A stretch of 64,000 bases of DNA from Comamonas testosteroni (GCF_003569915.1 NZ_KZ984443.1:171963-235962); one strand, 5' to 3'; counted from the first letter of the stretch, positions 1 through 7,711 are shown. The notes: generated by a model from the letters alone, not told the origin. Numbers and translations are program-made.

Positions 1-46
1 GCGAGGAGCGAAAGCCGTGCAGATACAGCAGATGGGTGGTTGTCAT
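1..46 (-). CDS. YqiA-like alpha/beta-hydrolase esterase, N-terminus only
   Basis: Only the first 15 codons are inside the window. The minus strand reads an ATG at 46-44 followed by MTTTHLLYLHGFRSS, the usual opening of YqiA/UPF0227-type esterases, in which LHGF is the beta-strand and oxyanion-loop segment before the nucleophile elbow. A purine-rich ribosome site (GAGGAG, plus-strand 56-61) stands 9 bases upstream. The gene is divergent from rodA across about 180 bp. The nucleophile and the rest of the fold lie outside the window, so the family call rests on the N-terminal pattern alone. Confidence 0.6.
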   Translation of the reverse strand, partial: MTTTHLLYLHGFRSS

Positions 47-212
47 GGCGGCAATCTCCTCTTCTTGATAAGCAAACCTCGATGCAGCCATTGTGGCTGC
101 CCATCTTCAAGACTAGCAGCGGGGAAGGCCTATGGGGCACTGAAATCGACACAACAGTGCTGCGCCGTCAGCAAAGCTCAACCCTGTAACGCACACGGCG
201 CCCGGCTCCCAC

Positions 213-218
213 GATAAT
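213..218 (+). promoter_or_regulatory. -10 box of rodA, leaderless layout
   Basis: GATAAT lies 8 bases before the rodA ATG at 227. No Shine-Dalgarno sequence precedes that ATG, so transcription starting about 7 bases after the box would begin at or next to the start codon. This is inference from spacing only. Confidence 0.45.
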
Positions 219-226
219 TGCGGCCC

Positions 227-1408
227 ATGTCCGCCACCGAATTTGACAAACCGTCGCTGCTGCAGCGCATTGTTCCGCTGTTTCGCGGCTTTGATTTCCT
301 GCTGCTCCTGTTTGTCTGCCTGCTGGCCAGCGCAGGGCTGCTGGCCATGTATTCCTCGGGCTTTGACCACGGCACGCGCTTTACCGACCATGGCCGCAAC
401 ATGCTGATTGCCGCAGGCCTGCTGTTCGTGATCGCCCAGATTCACCCACAGCAGCTGATGAAGGTGGCCGTGCCGCTCTACACCCTGGGCGTAGCCCTGC
501 TGGTGGCCGTGGCGCTGTTCGGCATCACCAAGAAGGGGGCGACGCGCTGGGTGAATGTGGGGGTGGTGATTCAGCCGTCCGAGCTGCTCAAGATCGCCAC
601 GCCGCTGATGCTGGCCTGGTGGTTCCAGCGCCGTGAGGGGAATCTGCGCGCTTCGGACTTTGTCATTGCCTTTGTTCTGCTCATGATTCCCGTGGGCCTG
701 ATCATGAAGCAGCCCGATCTGGGCACTTCGCTGCTGGTGATGGCGGCCGGCCTGTCGGTCATCTTCTTTGCGGGCCTGCCCTGGAAGCTGATCGTGCCGC
801 CCGTCGTCCTGGGTGTGATCGGCATCTTTCTTATCATCTGGTATGAGCCGCAACTGTGTGCCGACGGCGTGAGCTGGTACTTTCTGCATGACTACCAGCG
901 CACACGGGTCTGTACCTTGCTGGACCCTACGCGAGACCCGCTGGGCAAGGGCTTTCACATCATTCAGGGCATGATTGCCATCGGCTCGGGTGGCATCTGG
1001 GGCAAGGGCTTCATGGCTGGCACGCAGACCCACCTGGAATTTATTCCCGAGCGCACCACCGACTTCATCTTCGCGGCCTACTCCGAAGAATTCGGCCTTG
1101 TGGGCAATCTGTTCATCATCGTCTGCTTCCTGTTTCTGGTCTGGCGCGGGCTGGCGATTGCCATGAACGCCAACTCGCTGTTCGGGCGTCTGATGGCAGG
1201 CGCGGTTTCCATGATCTTTTTTACCTATGCCTTTGTGAACATGGGCATGGTCAGTGGCATCCTGCCCGTAGTGGGCGTGCCATTGCCCTTCATCAGCTAT
1301 GGCGGCACAGCCATGGTGACGCTGGGGCTGTCACTGGGCGTGCTGATGTCCGTGTCCCGTGCGCAGCGGCAATTGCCGGGCGGAGATGGGCATATTCCCC
1401 ATGCGTGA
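227..1408 (+). CDS. rodA: Rod-shape peptidoglycan polymerase RodA (SEDS family)
   Basis: A 393-residue multi-pass membrane protein of the FtsW/RodA/SpoVE family, the glycosyltransferase that polymerises lipid II during lateral wall growth together with PBP2. Visible family features are about ten hydrophobic segments, the KKGATRWVNVG loop followed by QPSELLKI, the KQPDLGTSLL block, GKGFMAGTQTHLEFIPERTTDFIFA in the large periplasmic loop, and GVPLPFISYGGTAM near the C-terminus. I chose the ATG at 227 rather than the in-frame TTG at 218 because the family starts near here and GATAAT sits just upstream. Length is normal for RodA. PBP2 (mrdA), its usual neighbour, is not visible in this window. 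Confidence 0.95.
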   Translation: MSATEFDKPSLLQRIVPLFRGFDFLLLLFVCLLASAGLLAMYSSGFDHGTRFTDHGRNMLIAAGLLFVIAQIHPQQLMKVAVPLYTLGVALLVAVALFGITKKGATRWVNVGVVIQPSELLKIATPLMLAWWFQRREGNLRASDFVIAFVLLMIPVGLIMKQPDLGTSLLVMAAGLSVIFFAGLPWKLIVPPVVLGVIGIFLIIWYEPQLCADGVSWYFLHDYQRTRVCTLLDPTRDPLGKGFHIIQGMIAIGSGGIWGKGFMAGTQTHLEFIPERTTDFIFAAYSEEFGLVGNLFIIVCFLFLVWRGLAIAMNANSLFGRLMAGAVSMIFFTYAFVNMGMVSGILPVVGVPLPFISYGGTAMVTLGLSLGVLMSVSRAQRQLPGGDGHIPHA

Positions 1409-1564
1409 AGACCCGAAAGAGGGTAGGTTTGCTCTGAAAAATGAAGCTGCAAGTGCTTTCCCGATATACGCAACTGACTGATTTGATGCAAAATCGTGGC
1501 GTCAGGGCGGCGGGCTTAGATCGTTGAAAAATGTCAGTAGTTCCGTTCTGGGCCTTGCCTGGAG

Positions 1565-1581
1565 TGTAAACAGCGTTTACA
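1565..1581. promoter_or_regulatory. 17-bp inverted repeat, possible operator
   Basis: TGTAAAC-AGC-GTTTACA forms perfect 7-bp arms around a 3-base centre. The size and symmetry suit a dimeric regulator. Nothing in the window identifies the regulator. Confidence 0.4.
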
Positions 1582-1692
1582 AACGCATCTGGAAGGGTCA
1601 AAAGACCGATCAAGCGGGAGCGGCGACGGCCCAGGAGGTTTCTGCAGTGCATAGCGGGCAGTGCAGAGACTTGGTCAGCGAAGAGAGTGAAT

Positions 1693-1748
1693 AGAGCGGA
1701 ATGGTGTCCAGCCTGGTGGGATGACAACATTCCGCTCTTTCTTTTTTT
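1693..1748 (+). terminator. Rho-independent terminator with large loop
   Basis: Arms AGAGCGGAATG (1693-1703) and CATTCCGCTCT (1728-1738) pair over 11 bp with a 24-base loop, followed by a T-rich tract to 1748. It may end rodA transcripts or a small RNA from the gap. It lies 50 bp before the tldD -10 box, so it also insulates tldD. Confidence 0.7.
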
Positions 1749-1794
1749 GGGGAAGCTGCTCGGCCTCCCGCGCGCGAGGACATGCAAGCCTGCC

Positions 1795-1800
1795 TACAAT
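1795..1800 (+). promoter_or_regulatory. -10 box of tldD, leaderless layout
   Basis: TACAAT ends 7 bases before the ATG at 1808. It includes part of the alternative ATG at 1799, which argues that 1808 is the true start on a leaderless mRNA. Confidence 0.5.
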
Positions 1801-1807
1801 GCATTCC

Positions 1808-3268
1808 ATGATCTCCCGCGAACCCACCATCGAACGTCTGGCCACGGCCCGTCAATTGCTGCTTGAGCCCTTTGGCCTGGACGAGACCCATCTCTCCCGC
1901 GCACTGGCTGAAATCCGCTCGCATCAGGTGGATGACGCCGATCTCTACTTCCAGTACACCCGTGCCGAAGGCTGGAGCCTGGAAGAAGGCATTGTCAAAA
2001 CCGGATCCTTCTCCATTGACCAGGGCGTGGGCGTGCGCGCGGTGAGCGGCGAGAAGACGGCTTTTGCCTATTCCGACGATATTTCCGAGGCTTCGCTGCT
2101 GGATGCTGCGCGCACCGTGCGCTCCATCTCGGCCGTTTCGCAAAACCGCCGCATCAAGGCCAGCGCGCCCAAGATTGCCAAGAGCCGCTCGCTTTATCCA
2201 GAGCTGGACCCCATCAGCACGCTGGACAGTACGGCCAAGGTCGAGCTGTTGGGCAAGGTGGAAAAGCTGGCCCGCGCCAAGGACCCGCGCGTCGTGCAGG
2301 TCATGGCCGGTCTGGCTAGCGAATACGACGTGGTGCTGGTGGCCCGTGCAGACGGCACGCTGGCTGCCGACGTGCGCCCGCTGGTGCGTCTCTCCGTCAC
2401 GGTGATTGCCGAGCAAAAAGGCCGCCGTGAAGTCGGCTCCTCCGGTGGCGGCGGCCGCTTTGGGCTGGCGTATTTCAGCGACGAGCAGATTAGCCAATAT
2501 GTGGACGAGGCCGTGCATGCGGCCCTGGTCAACCTTGAATCACGCCCTGCGCCTGCGGGCGTGATGACGGTGGTACTGGGTTCGGGCTGGCCCGGCGTGC
2601 TGTTCCACGAAGCCGTGGGCCATGGACTGGAAGGCGACTTCAACCGCAAAGGCTCCAGCGCCTTCAGCGGCCGCATTGGTCAGCGCGTGGCCGCCAAGGG
2701 CGTCACCGTGCTGGACGACGGCACGATTGCTGATCGCCGTGGCTCGCTGAACGTGGACGATGAAGGCCACGCCAGCCAGAGCAATGTGCTGATCGAGGAC
2801 GGCATCCTCAAGGGCTATATCCAGGATTCGATGAATGCGCGCCTGATGGGCGCCAAGCCCACGGGCAATGGCCGCCGTGAAAGCTATGCGCACATCCCCA
2901 TGCCGCGCATGACCAACACTTATATGCTGGGTGGCGACAAGGATCCGCAGGAAATCATCGGCTCCATCAAGAAGGGGCTGTACGCCACCAACTTTGGCGG
3001 CGGTCAGGTGGACATCACCAGCGGCAAGTTCGTGTTCTCGGCCAGCGAAGCCTACTGGGTGGAAAACGGCAAGATTCAATACCCCGTCAAGGGCGCGACC
3101 ATCATCGGCAGCGGCCCTGAATCGCTCAAACACATCAGCATGATCGGCAACGATATGCGTCTGGACTCGGGCGTGGGTACCTGCGGCAAGGAAGGTCAGA
3201 GCGTGCCTGTGGGCGTGGGCCAGCCCACGTTGCGCATCGACGGTCTGACCGTCGGCGGCACGGCCTGA
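1808..3268 (+). CDS. tldD: TldD metalloprotease subunit
   Basis: A 486-residue TldD, which with TldE forms a heterodimeric zinc protease that degrades unfolded peptides and matures some peptides such as microcins. The signature HEAVGH (HExxxH, in LFHEAVGHGLEGDF) is present, followed by the SAFSGRIGQRV and DDEGHASQSNVLIEDG blocks, and the C-terminal half shows MIGNDMRLDSG and GTCGKEGQSVPVGVGQPTLRI. Length fits the family. An upstream ATG at 1799 would add three residues, but it overlaps the TACAAT box, so 1808 is preferred. No tldE partner is nearby. A strong terminator follows. Confidence 0.95.
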   Translation: MISREPTIERLATARQLLLEPFGLDETHLSRALAEIRSHQVDDADLYFQYTRAEGWSLEEGIVKTGSFSIDQGVGVRAVSGEKTAFAYSDDISEASLLDAARTVRSISAVSQNRRIKASAPKIAKSRSLYPELDPISTLDSTAKVELLGKVEKLARAKDPRVVQVMAGLASEYDVVLVARADGTLAADVRPLVRLSVTVIAEQKGRREVGSSGGGGRFGLAYFSDEQISQYVDEAVHAALVNLESRPAPAGVMTVVLGSGWPGVLFHEAVGHGLEGDFNRKGSSAFSGRIGQRVAAKGVTVLDDGTIADRRGSLNVDDEGHASQSNVLIEDGILKGYIQDSMNARLMGAKPTGNGRRESYAHIPMPRMTNTYMLGGDKDPQEIIGSIKKGLYATNFGGGQVDITSGKFVFSASEAYWVENGKIQYPVKGATIIGSGPESLKHISMIGNDMRLDSGVGTCGKEGQSVPVGVGQPTLRIDGLTVGGTA

Positions 3269-3296
3269 TTGAGCGCTTTCGCGCCATGAGGCGCTG

Positions 3297-3340
3297 AAAT
3301 GACAAACCCCGTCTGTTATGCAGTACGGGGTTTGTCATTT
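3297..3340 (+). terminator. Terminator of tldD
   Basis: A 16-bp stem: AAATGACAAACCCCGT (3297-3312) pairs with ACGGGGTTTGTCATTT (3325-3340) around a 12-base loop. It ends in TTT and starts 28 bases after the tldD stop, and would work in both directions. Confidence 0.8.
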
Positions 3341-3587
3341 CTGGGCGCGCTGGGCAGCCATCAAGACCGCTTTGAGCATGGACTTTTGGCGGTTTTTGAG
3401 TGCCCGTCGATGAAAACTGCTTTCAAGCTGAAAAATTGCATTGTTTCTGGTTTGAAAAGTTTTTATATCAAAAAAATTCAAAAAAAATAGAAATTTTGCA
3501 AAAATATTGCGTTTGGTATTTTTGTGAAATTGAGCGTGCTACAGAGGGAAAACCGGTTTAACAGAGGCGAGCTTCCCGGCGCTGATG
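3341..3587. other. Non-coding stretch with AT-rich tract before the aroG leader promoter
   Basis: No supported gene. Bases from about 3420 to 3535 are very A/T-rich with repeated A and T runs, in sharp contrast to the GC-rich surroundings. This could be intrinsically curved DNA or an UP element, though it ends about 50 bp before the -35 box. Confidence 0.4.
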
Positions 3588-3615
3588 TTGCAATGCAAAA
3601 GAGCTGTGCTACATT
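3588..3615 (+). promoter_or_regulatory. Sigma-70 type promoter for the aroG leader
   Basis: TTGCAA (3588-3593) and TACATT (3610-3615) are separated by 16 bases. Transcription would start near 3622, at the leader-peptide ATG (3623). Inference from consensus match and spacing. Confidence 0.55.
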
Positions 3616-3622
3616 GAAAGAC

Positions 3623-3685
3623 ATGCAAACGCAACGCGCTTATTTCTTTTACTTTTGGTTCTCGCCCCCGGCGGCTGAGAGGTAA
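3623..3685 (+). CDS. aroG leader peptide (aromatic-codon attenuator peptide)
   Basis: A 20-codon frame with ATG at 3623 and TAA at 3683-3685. Codons 7-13 encode seven aromatic residues in a row, YFFYFWF, covering all three end products of the pathway that aroG feeds. The peptide then ends SPPAAER. Codons 15-18 contain CCCGGCGG (3667-3674), an exact copy of the right arm of the downstream terminator (3735-3742). This is the arrangement of ribosome-mediated attenuation as in trp, phe and his operons: stalling at the aromatic codons frees the copy to pair with the left arm and block termination. It lies 125 bp before aroG on the same strand. Translation of the peptide is inferred, but the codon run is unlikely by chance. 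Confidence 0.9.
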   Translation: MQTQRAYFFYFWFSPPAAER

Positions 3686-3715
3686 ACGCGCGCACCCTGC
3701 AAACACCTCCCAAAG

Positions 3716-3750
3716 AACCGCCGAAGCTGCAAAGCCCGGCGGTTTTTTTT
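3716..3750 (+). terminator. Attenuator terminator upstream of aroG
   Basis: AACCGCCG (3716-3723) pairs with CGGCGGTT (3737-3744) and is followed by T to 3750, eight T in all from 3743. The competing antiterminator pairs CGGCGG inside the leader peptide (3669-3674) with CCGCCG (3718-3723). A ribosome reaching the leader stop at 3685 would cover the first segment and allow termination; one stalled on the aromatic codons would not. Confidence 0.85.
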
Positions 3751-3810
3751 CACCCCTACGTTTCAGTAAACCCGGTTTTCATCGATCAAACATCCTCACG
3801 AAAGATTGCC

Positions 3811-4971
3811 ATGACTGCTCTGAACACTTCTTCCGCCGATTCCTGGTATCGCGCCGGCTCTCCCAAGACAGGCCAGACCGACGACGCACGTATCAAGGAA
3901 ATCACAGTGTTACCCCCTCCAGAGCATCTGATTCGCTTCTTCCCCATTCGCGGCACCGCCGTGGAGACGCTGATCAGCGACACCCGCCGCAGCATCCACA
4001 ACATCATGCGTGCGCAGGATGACCGCCTGCTGGTCATCGTCGGCCCTTGCTCCATCCATGACCCAGCTGCCGCGCTGGACTACGCCCGCCGCCTGGCCGT
4101 GGTGCGCGAGCAGTACAAGGACACGCTGGAAGTGGTGATGCGCGTCTACTTCGAAAAGCCCCGCACCACCGTGGGCTGGAAGGGTCTGATCAACGACCCC
4201 TACCTGGACCAGAGCTACCGCATCGACGAAGGCCTGCGCATTGCACGCCAGTTGCTGATCGATATCAACCGCATGGGCGTGCCTGCGGCCAGCGAGTTCC
4301 TGGATGTGATCTCGCCCCAGTACATCGGCGATCTGATCAGTTGGGGTGCGATTGGTGCCCGTACGACGGAAAGCCAGGTGCACCGCGAGCTGGCTTCGGG
4401 CATCTCGGCGCCCATCGGCTTCAAGAATGGCACGGACGGCAATATTCGCATCGCCACCGACGCCATCCAGTCGGCCAGCCGTGGTCACCACTTCCTGTCC
4501 GTGCACAAGAATGGCCAGGTCGCCATCGTGCACACGGGCGGTAACCAGGACTGCCACGTCATTCTGCGCGGCGGCAAGACGCCCAACTATGGCGCTGAGC
4601 ATGTGACTGCCGCTTGCAAGGATCTGGAAGCTGCGGGCCTGACGCCTTCGCTGATGGTGGACTGCAGCCATGCCAACAGCAACAAGCAGCACGAGCGCCA
4701 GAAGGATGTGGCTCGCGATATCGCTGCTCAGATTGCCGGTGGTTCCAACAGCGTCTTCGGCGTGATGATCGAAGGCCATCTGGTCGGTGGTGCCCAGAAG
4801 TTCACCCCCGGCAAGGATGAAGTCTGCAACCTGACCTACGGCCAGAGCATTACCGATGCCTGCCTGGGCTGGGATGATTCCGTGGCTACGCTGGAAGAGC
4901 TGTCTCAGGCTGTGCAAAAGCGCCGTGCCGCCGCTGCTGAGGCCCGCAAGGAAGCAGAAGTCGCAGCTTAA
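3811..4971 (+). CDS. aroG: 3-deoxy-7-phosphoheptulonate synthase, class I (DAHP synthase)
   Basis: A 386-residue class I (AroF/G/H-type) DAHP synthase, which condenses phosphoenolpyruvate and erythrose 4-phosphate in the first step of the shikimate pathway. Visible signatures are VGPCSIHDP, MRVYFEKPRTTVGWKG, the AIGARTTESQVHRELASG block, GFKNGTDG, and MVDCSHANSNK near residue 290, all part of the PEP/metal site. It begins at the ATG after the leader and attenuator, and a bidirectional terminator follows at 4990-5023. The leader codes for Phe, Tyr and Trp together, so one gene could sense all three amino acids. Which allosteric inhibitor it binds cannot be read with confidence. Confidence 0.95.
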   Translation: MTALNTSSADSWYRAGSPKTGQTDDARIKEITVLPPPEHLIRFFPIRGTAVETLISDTRRSIHNIMRAQDDRLLVIVGPCSIHDPAAALDYARRLAVVREQYKDTLEVVMRVYFEKPRTTVGWKGLINDPYLDQSYRIDEGLRIARQLLIDINRMGVPAASEFLDVISPQYIGDLISWGAIGARTTESQVHRELASGISAPIGFKNGTDGNIRIATDAIQSASRGHHFLSVHKNGQVAIVHTGGNQDCHVILRGGKTPNYGAEHVTAACKDLEAAGLTPSLMVDCSHANSNKQHERQKDVARDIAAQIAGGSNSVFGVMIEGHLVGGAQKFTPGKDEVCNLTYGQSITDACLGWDDSVATLEELSQAVQKRRAAAAEARKEAEVAA

Positions 4972-4989
4972 TCAGGTGAGTTGCTAAGC

Positions 4990-5023
4990 AAAAAGGCCAC
5001 AGGTATTTGCCTGTGGCCTTTTT
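4990..5023. terminator. Bidirectional terminator between aroG and yqcC-like gene
   Basis: AAAAAGGCCACAGG and CCTGTGGCCTTTTT pair over 14 bp around a 6-base loop, with A and T runs on both sides, so it can end both convergent genes. Confidence 0.85.
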
Positions 5024-5043
5024 ATTAGTTGCAACAACAGTGA

Positions 5044-5412
5044 TCAGTGCTTGTGCTCGTCACCGGAAGGCGTCATGTCGCAGCCGTTGAGGGTGGCGTC
5101 TATGCGGTTGATCAGCAGCAGCAACTGGCGCTTGTCAAAGTCCGTGCGCTTTTCCCACTCGTGCTCGGCCAGCGGGTGAATATGGCTTTGATGGGGCAGA
5201 TTGCTCTTGGCATCCATCAAGGCCTGAAGACGAGGAATGAACACCCACTGCAGCCATTCGTGCAACTGCAAAGTGTCATACATGAAGGGAACAGTGGACT
5301 CCAGTGCCTTGGGGTCTGGGGTACTGGCAGACCACAGCTTCTGGGCCTGCATCTCGGCTTGGAGTTGCTGCAGGTGTTCGCGCAGCTCGTTGTGAATCTT
5401 TTCGGTGCTCAT
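5044..5412 (-). CDS. YqcC family protein (DUF446)
   Basis: A 122-residue protein resembling the YqcC/DUF446 family: an N-terminal helix with HNELREHLQQLQAEM, then LWSAS, the core DTLQLHEWLQWVFIPRLQALMD, and a C-terminal LLLLINRIDATLNG. Family members are small helical proteins of unknown biochemical role, often near tRNA pseudouridine synthase genes in enterics; no such gene is adjacent here. It is convergent with aroG and shares its terminator. The His-rich C-terminus (DEHKH) is unremarkable. Confidence 0.75.
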   Translation of the reverse strand: MSTEKIHNELREHLQQLQAEMQAQKLWSASTPDPKALESTVPFMYDTLQLHEWLQWVFIPRLQALMDAKSNLPHQSHIHPLAEHEWEKRTDFDKRQLLLLINRIDATLNGCDMTPSGDEHKH

Positions 5413-5760
5413 AGGGGTGTGTCCTGTTCATGCTCCCGGTTTCACCGTGAGGCTTTGGGGGTATGTAAGCACTCTCAGCCTAACTTCAAGTGCATTGATA
5501 ACAATCGTGTTACGGTCAGATTTTTGGGCTTGAAATCTGTGTTTTTGCCCTTATATTGAAGCTAAGTCTGCACTGAGTGCTATGAATTTGATATGAATGG
5601 CAGTGCGGCAAAAATCTGTTTTTCGTAACCACTGTGATACTTGCAGAGGGGTTTATGCCCAGCAAGTTGTCAGCTTGCAGTGCTTTCGGACTCGCAGCCA
5701 CCCTTAAGCTGTGACCATGACAACGACTGGCGCCATGCGCCATGGAGTGAGAGGAGAACT
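5413..5760. other. Divergent intergenic region (yqcC-like / small unknown gene)
   Basis: A 348-bp gap that must hold promoters for both divergent genes. It is more A/T-rich than its surroundings between about 5490 and 5640. A plausible ribosome site GAGAGGAG lies just before the ATG at 5761. I see no gene, RNA or strong hairpin in it. Confidence 0.4.
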
Positions 5761-6078
5761 ATGCGTAGTGAAGTAATTGTGGTTTTGGATGCTGATCATG
5801 AATTCCGGGTCGATACCCAGGCTCTGACCCCCATCAGCTCGGATGAAGGTCGTCGCTGGCTGGATCAGCAATTTGTGTCTCTGGATTGTGAGCCTCTGCG
5901 TGCCACTGGCAAAGTATTACTGGCCGACAAGCTGGTCGTGGTGGCCCGCGAAGCACGCAACCGCCCCGAGTTGTTCGGCAATGAAGACTGGCGCAATACC
6001 TATGCGGTGACGGCGCAGGCCGTGCTGTCCAAGCCGCTGATTCGGGTGGATGTGCCGGCGATGTCTATAAGCTATTGA
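5761..6078 (+). CDS. Small protein of unknown function (105 aa)
   Basis: A 105-residue protein opening MRSEVIVVLDADHEFRVD and ending VDVPAMSISY. The ATG at 5761 is supported by GAGAGGAG six to seven bases upstream; an in-frame upstream extension to 5641 has no such support. It looks soluble, without signal peptide, membrane segment or Cys. The alternating hydrophobic pattern in residues 4-9 and 52-63 (GKVLLADKLVVVA) suggests beta strands. I do not recognise a family. A dispersed repeat begins right after its stop codon, and mpl follows on the other strand. Confidence 0.65.
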   Translation: MRSEVIVVLDADHEFRVDTQALTPISSDEGRRWLDQQFVSLDCEPLRATGKVLLADKLVVVAREARNRPELFGNEDWRNTYAVTAQAVLSKPLIRVDVPAMSISY

Positions 6079-6079
6079 T

Positions 6080-6182
6080 GCCCCCTGAGCCGCTGCGCGG
6101 CTTCCCCCGGAGGGGGACGATGCCTTTGCCGCGAGGCGGCTCTTGCTCGGCATCTCTCGCTTTGGGTTGTGCCGGTTTTTAA
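6080..6182 (+). repeat. Dispersed gene-end repeat family 1, copy A
   Basis: It begins CCCCCTGAG, then a short GC hairpin (CCGCTGCGCGG), AGGGGGACGA, a second hairpin CCGCGAGGCGG, and ends CTTTGGGTTGTGCCGG. Other copies with the same order are at 16723-16848 (minus), 31780-31889 and 32692-32768. Each follows the stop codon of a gene in the same orientation. Confidence 0.8.
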
Positions 6183-6185
6183 GAA

Positions 6186-6210
6186 AAATGCCCGCTTTTG
6201 GCGGGCATTT
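6186..6210 (-). terminator. Terminator of mpl
   Basis: AAATGCCCGC and GCGGGCATTT pair over 10 bp around TTTTG. Read on the minus strand it follows the mpl stop by 11 bases and is trailed by TTTTTCTT. Confidence 0.75.
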
Positions 6211-6221
6211 GTGTTTTTGGC

Positions 6222-7628
6222 TTATTTCAGGGCTTCGAGAAGCTTGGCGTGGATGCCGCCAAAGCCGCCGTTGCTCATGCAGACAATATGGTCGCCGGGT
6301 TTGGCGACTGCGGTGATCTGCTCAATCAATGTGTCGATGTTGTCTGCGACCTTGGCATGCTCGCCCATGGGTTGCAGGGCTTCTGCCGCATCCCAGTCCA
6401 GGCCTGCGGTGTGGCAGAAGGACAGGTCAGCGCTTTCCAGCGACCAGGGCAGCTGGCTTTTCATGGTGCCCAGCTTCATGGTGTTGCTGCGTGGCTCGAA
6501 GACGGCCAGGATGCGGGCCTGATCGCCGAGCTTGCGGCGCAGGCCGTCCAGCGTGGTGCGGATCGCCGTGGGGTGGTGGGCAAAGTCGTCATAGACCTCG
6601 ATTCCGTTCACGGTGCCGCGCAGTTCCATGCGGCGCTTGACGTTCTGAAAGCGAGACAAGGCTTCGCAAGCCACTTCGGCGCTGACGCCCACATGGTCTG
6701 CGGCGGCAATGGCGGCCAGGGCGTTGAGCTGGTTGTGTACGCCGGTCAGGCTCCAGTTCAGCTGCGCCACTTTCTTGCCATGGTGCAGCACGGCAAAGTC
6801 GCTGGGGTCACCATCAGCGCTGAAGTCGCTGACCGCTGCGCCAAAGCTGCGCACCTCGCTCCAGCAGCCCTGGCCCAGAACCCGGGTCAGGCTTTCTTCC
6901 AGGCCATTGACCACAACGCGACCTGTGGAGGGGACGGTGCGCACCAGATGGTGGAACTGGCGCTCAATGGCTGCCAGATCATCAAAGATGTCGGCGTGAT
7001 CGAACTCCAGGTTGTTGAGAACGGCCGTGCGCGGGCGGTAGTGCACAAACTTGCTGCGCTTGTCGAAGAAGGCCGTGTCGTATTCGTCCGCCTCGATCAC
7101 GAACACAGGCTCTTCTCCGACGGGGCCGGGGCCGCGTGTGGGACGGGCGGGCGCGCCAAGGCGGGCGGAGACGCCAAAGTCCAGCGGCACGCCGCCCACC
7201 AGAAAACCGGGCTGCAGACCCGCGCATTCCAGCACCCAGGTCAGCATGGAGGTGGTGGTGGTTTTGCCATGGGTACCGGCCACGGCCAGCACATGGCGGC
7301 CGCGCAAAACATGCTCGGCCAGCCATTGCGGGCCGCTGGTGTAGGCAGCGCCCGTGTCCAGAATCGCTTCCATCAAGGGGAACTTGGCCGAGCCATCGGG
7401 CAGGCGCTTGCGGCTGACCACATTGCCGATCACATACATATCAGGCTTGAGGGCGATCTGATCGGCGCTGTAGCCCTCAATCAGCTCGATGCCGAGCTGG
7501 CGCAACTGGTCGCTCATGGGCGGGTAGACGCCCGCATCGCAACCTGTGACTTTATGGCCGGCTTCACGTGCCAAGGCGGCCAGACCTCCCATGAAGGTGC
7601 CGCAAATGCCCAGAATATGTATGTGCAT
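6222..7628 (-). CDS. mpl: UDP-MurNAc:L-Ala-gamma-D-Glu-meso-DAP ligase (Mpl)
   Basis: A 468-residue Mur-ligase family enzyme that attaches the recycled murein tripeptide to UDP-MurNAc. The N-terminus MHIHILGICGTFMGGLA is the Mpl version of the Rossmann-like domain, the ATP loop is VAGTHGKTTTTSM, and NNLEFDHADIF, YDDFAHHPTAI and FEPRSNTMK are typical central and C-terminal motifs. I start at the ATG at 7628: the longer reading adds about 20 residues that do not fit the family, and a TAGAAT box lies 8 bases upstream. The same recycling pathway is represented by ampD at 20.3-20.9 kb. The terminator sits just after the stop. Confidence 0.95.
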   Translation of the reverse strand: MHIHILGICGTFMGGLAALAREAGHKVTGCDAGVYPPMSDQLRQLGIELIEGYSADQIALKPDMYVIGNVVSRKRLPDGSAKFPLMEAILDTGAAYTSGPQWLAEHVLRGRHVLAVAGTHGKTTTTSMLTWVLECAGLQPGFLVGGVPLDFGVSARLGAPARPTRGPGPVGEEPVFVIEADEYDTAFFDKRSKFVHYRPRTAVLNNLEFDHADIFDDLAAIERQFHHLVRTVPSTGRVVVNGLEESLTRVLGQGCWSEVRSFGAAVSDFSADGDPSDFAVLHHGKKVAQLNWSLTGVHNQLNALAAIAAADHVGVSAEVACEALSRFQNVKRRMELRGTVNGIEVYDDFAHHPTAIRTTLDGLRRKLGDQARILAVFEPRSNTMKLGTMKSQLPWSLESADLSFCHTAGLDWDAAEALQPMGEHAKVADNIDTLIEQITAVAKPGDHIVCMSNGGFGGIHAKLLEALK

Positions 7629-7636
7629 GGGCGGGG

Positions 7637-7642
7637 ATTCTA
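7637..7642 (-). promoter_or_regulatory. -10 box of mpl, leaderless layout
   Basis: On the minus strand TAGAAT ends 8 bases before the ATG at 7628, with no Shine-Dalgarno sequence between. Inference from spacing. Confidence 0.4.
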
Positions 7643-7711
7643 CGTTTGCCCGCGATACCCGCTGGTGAGCTATGAGCGGGTAGGCCATCGTCAGTGACCA
7701 TTCTTATCAAA

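Larger units (their letters stand above)
1409..1794. other. 390-bp gap between rodA and tldD: palindrome, possible small RNA, terminator
   Basis: No supported protein gene. It holds a 17-bp inverted repeat at 1565-1581 and a strong terminator at 1693-1748. Both are listed separately. The stretch between them could encode a small RNA; this is a guess from layout. Confidence 0.4.

Noticed and set aside
17..217. 66-codon plus-strand frame at the window start
   Set aside because: It has no ribosome site, runs through the divergent promoter region, and opposes the YqiA-like start, which fits a known family.
3299..3490. 63-codon frame after tldD
   Set aside because: It begins inside the tldD terminator stem and covers the AT-rich tract; no start signal.
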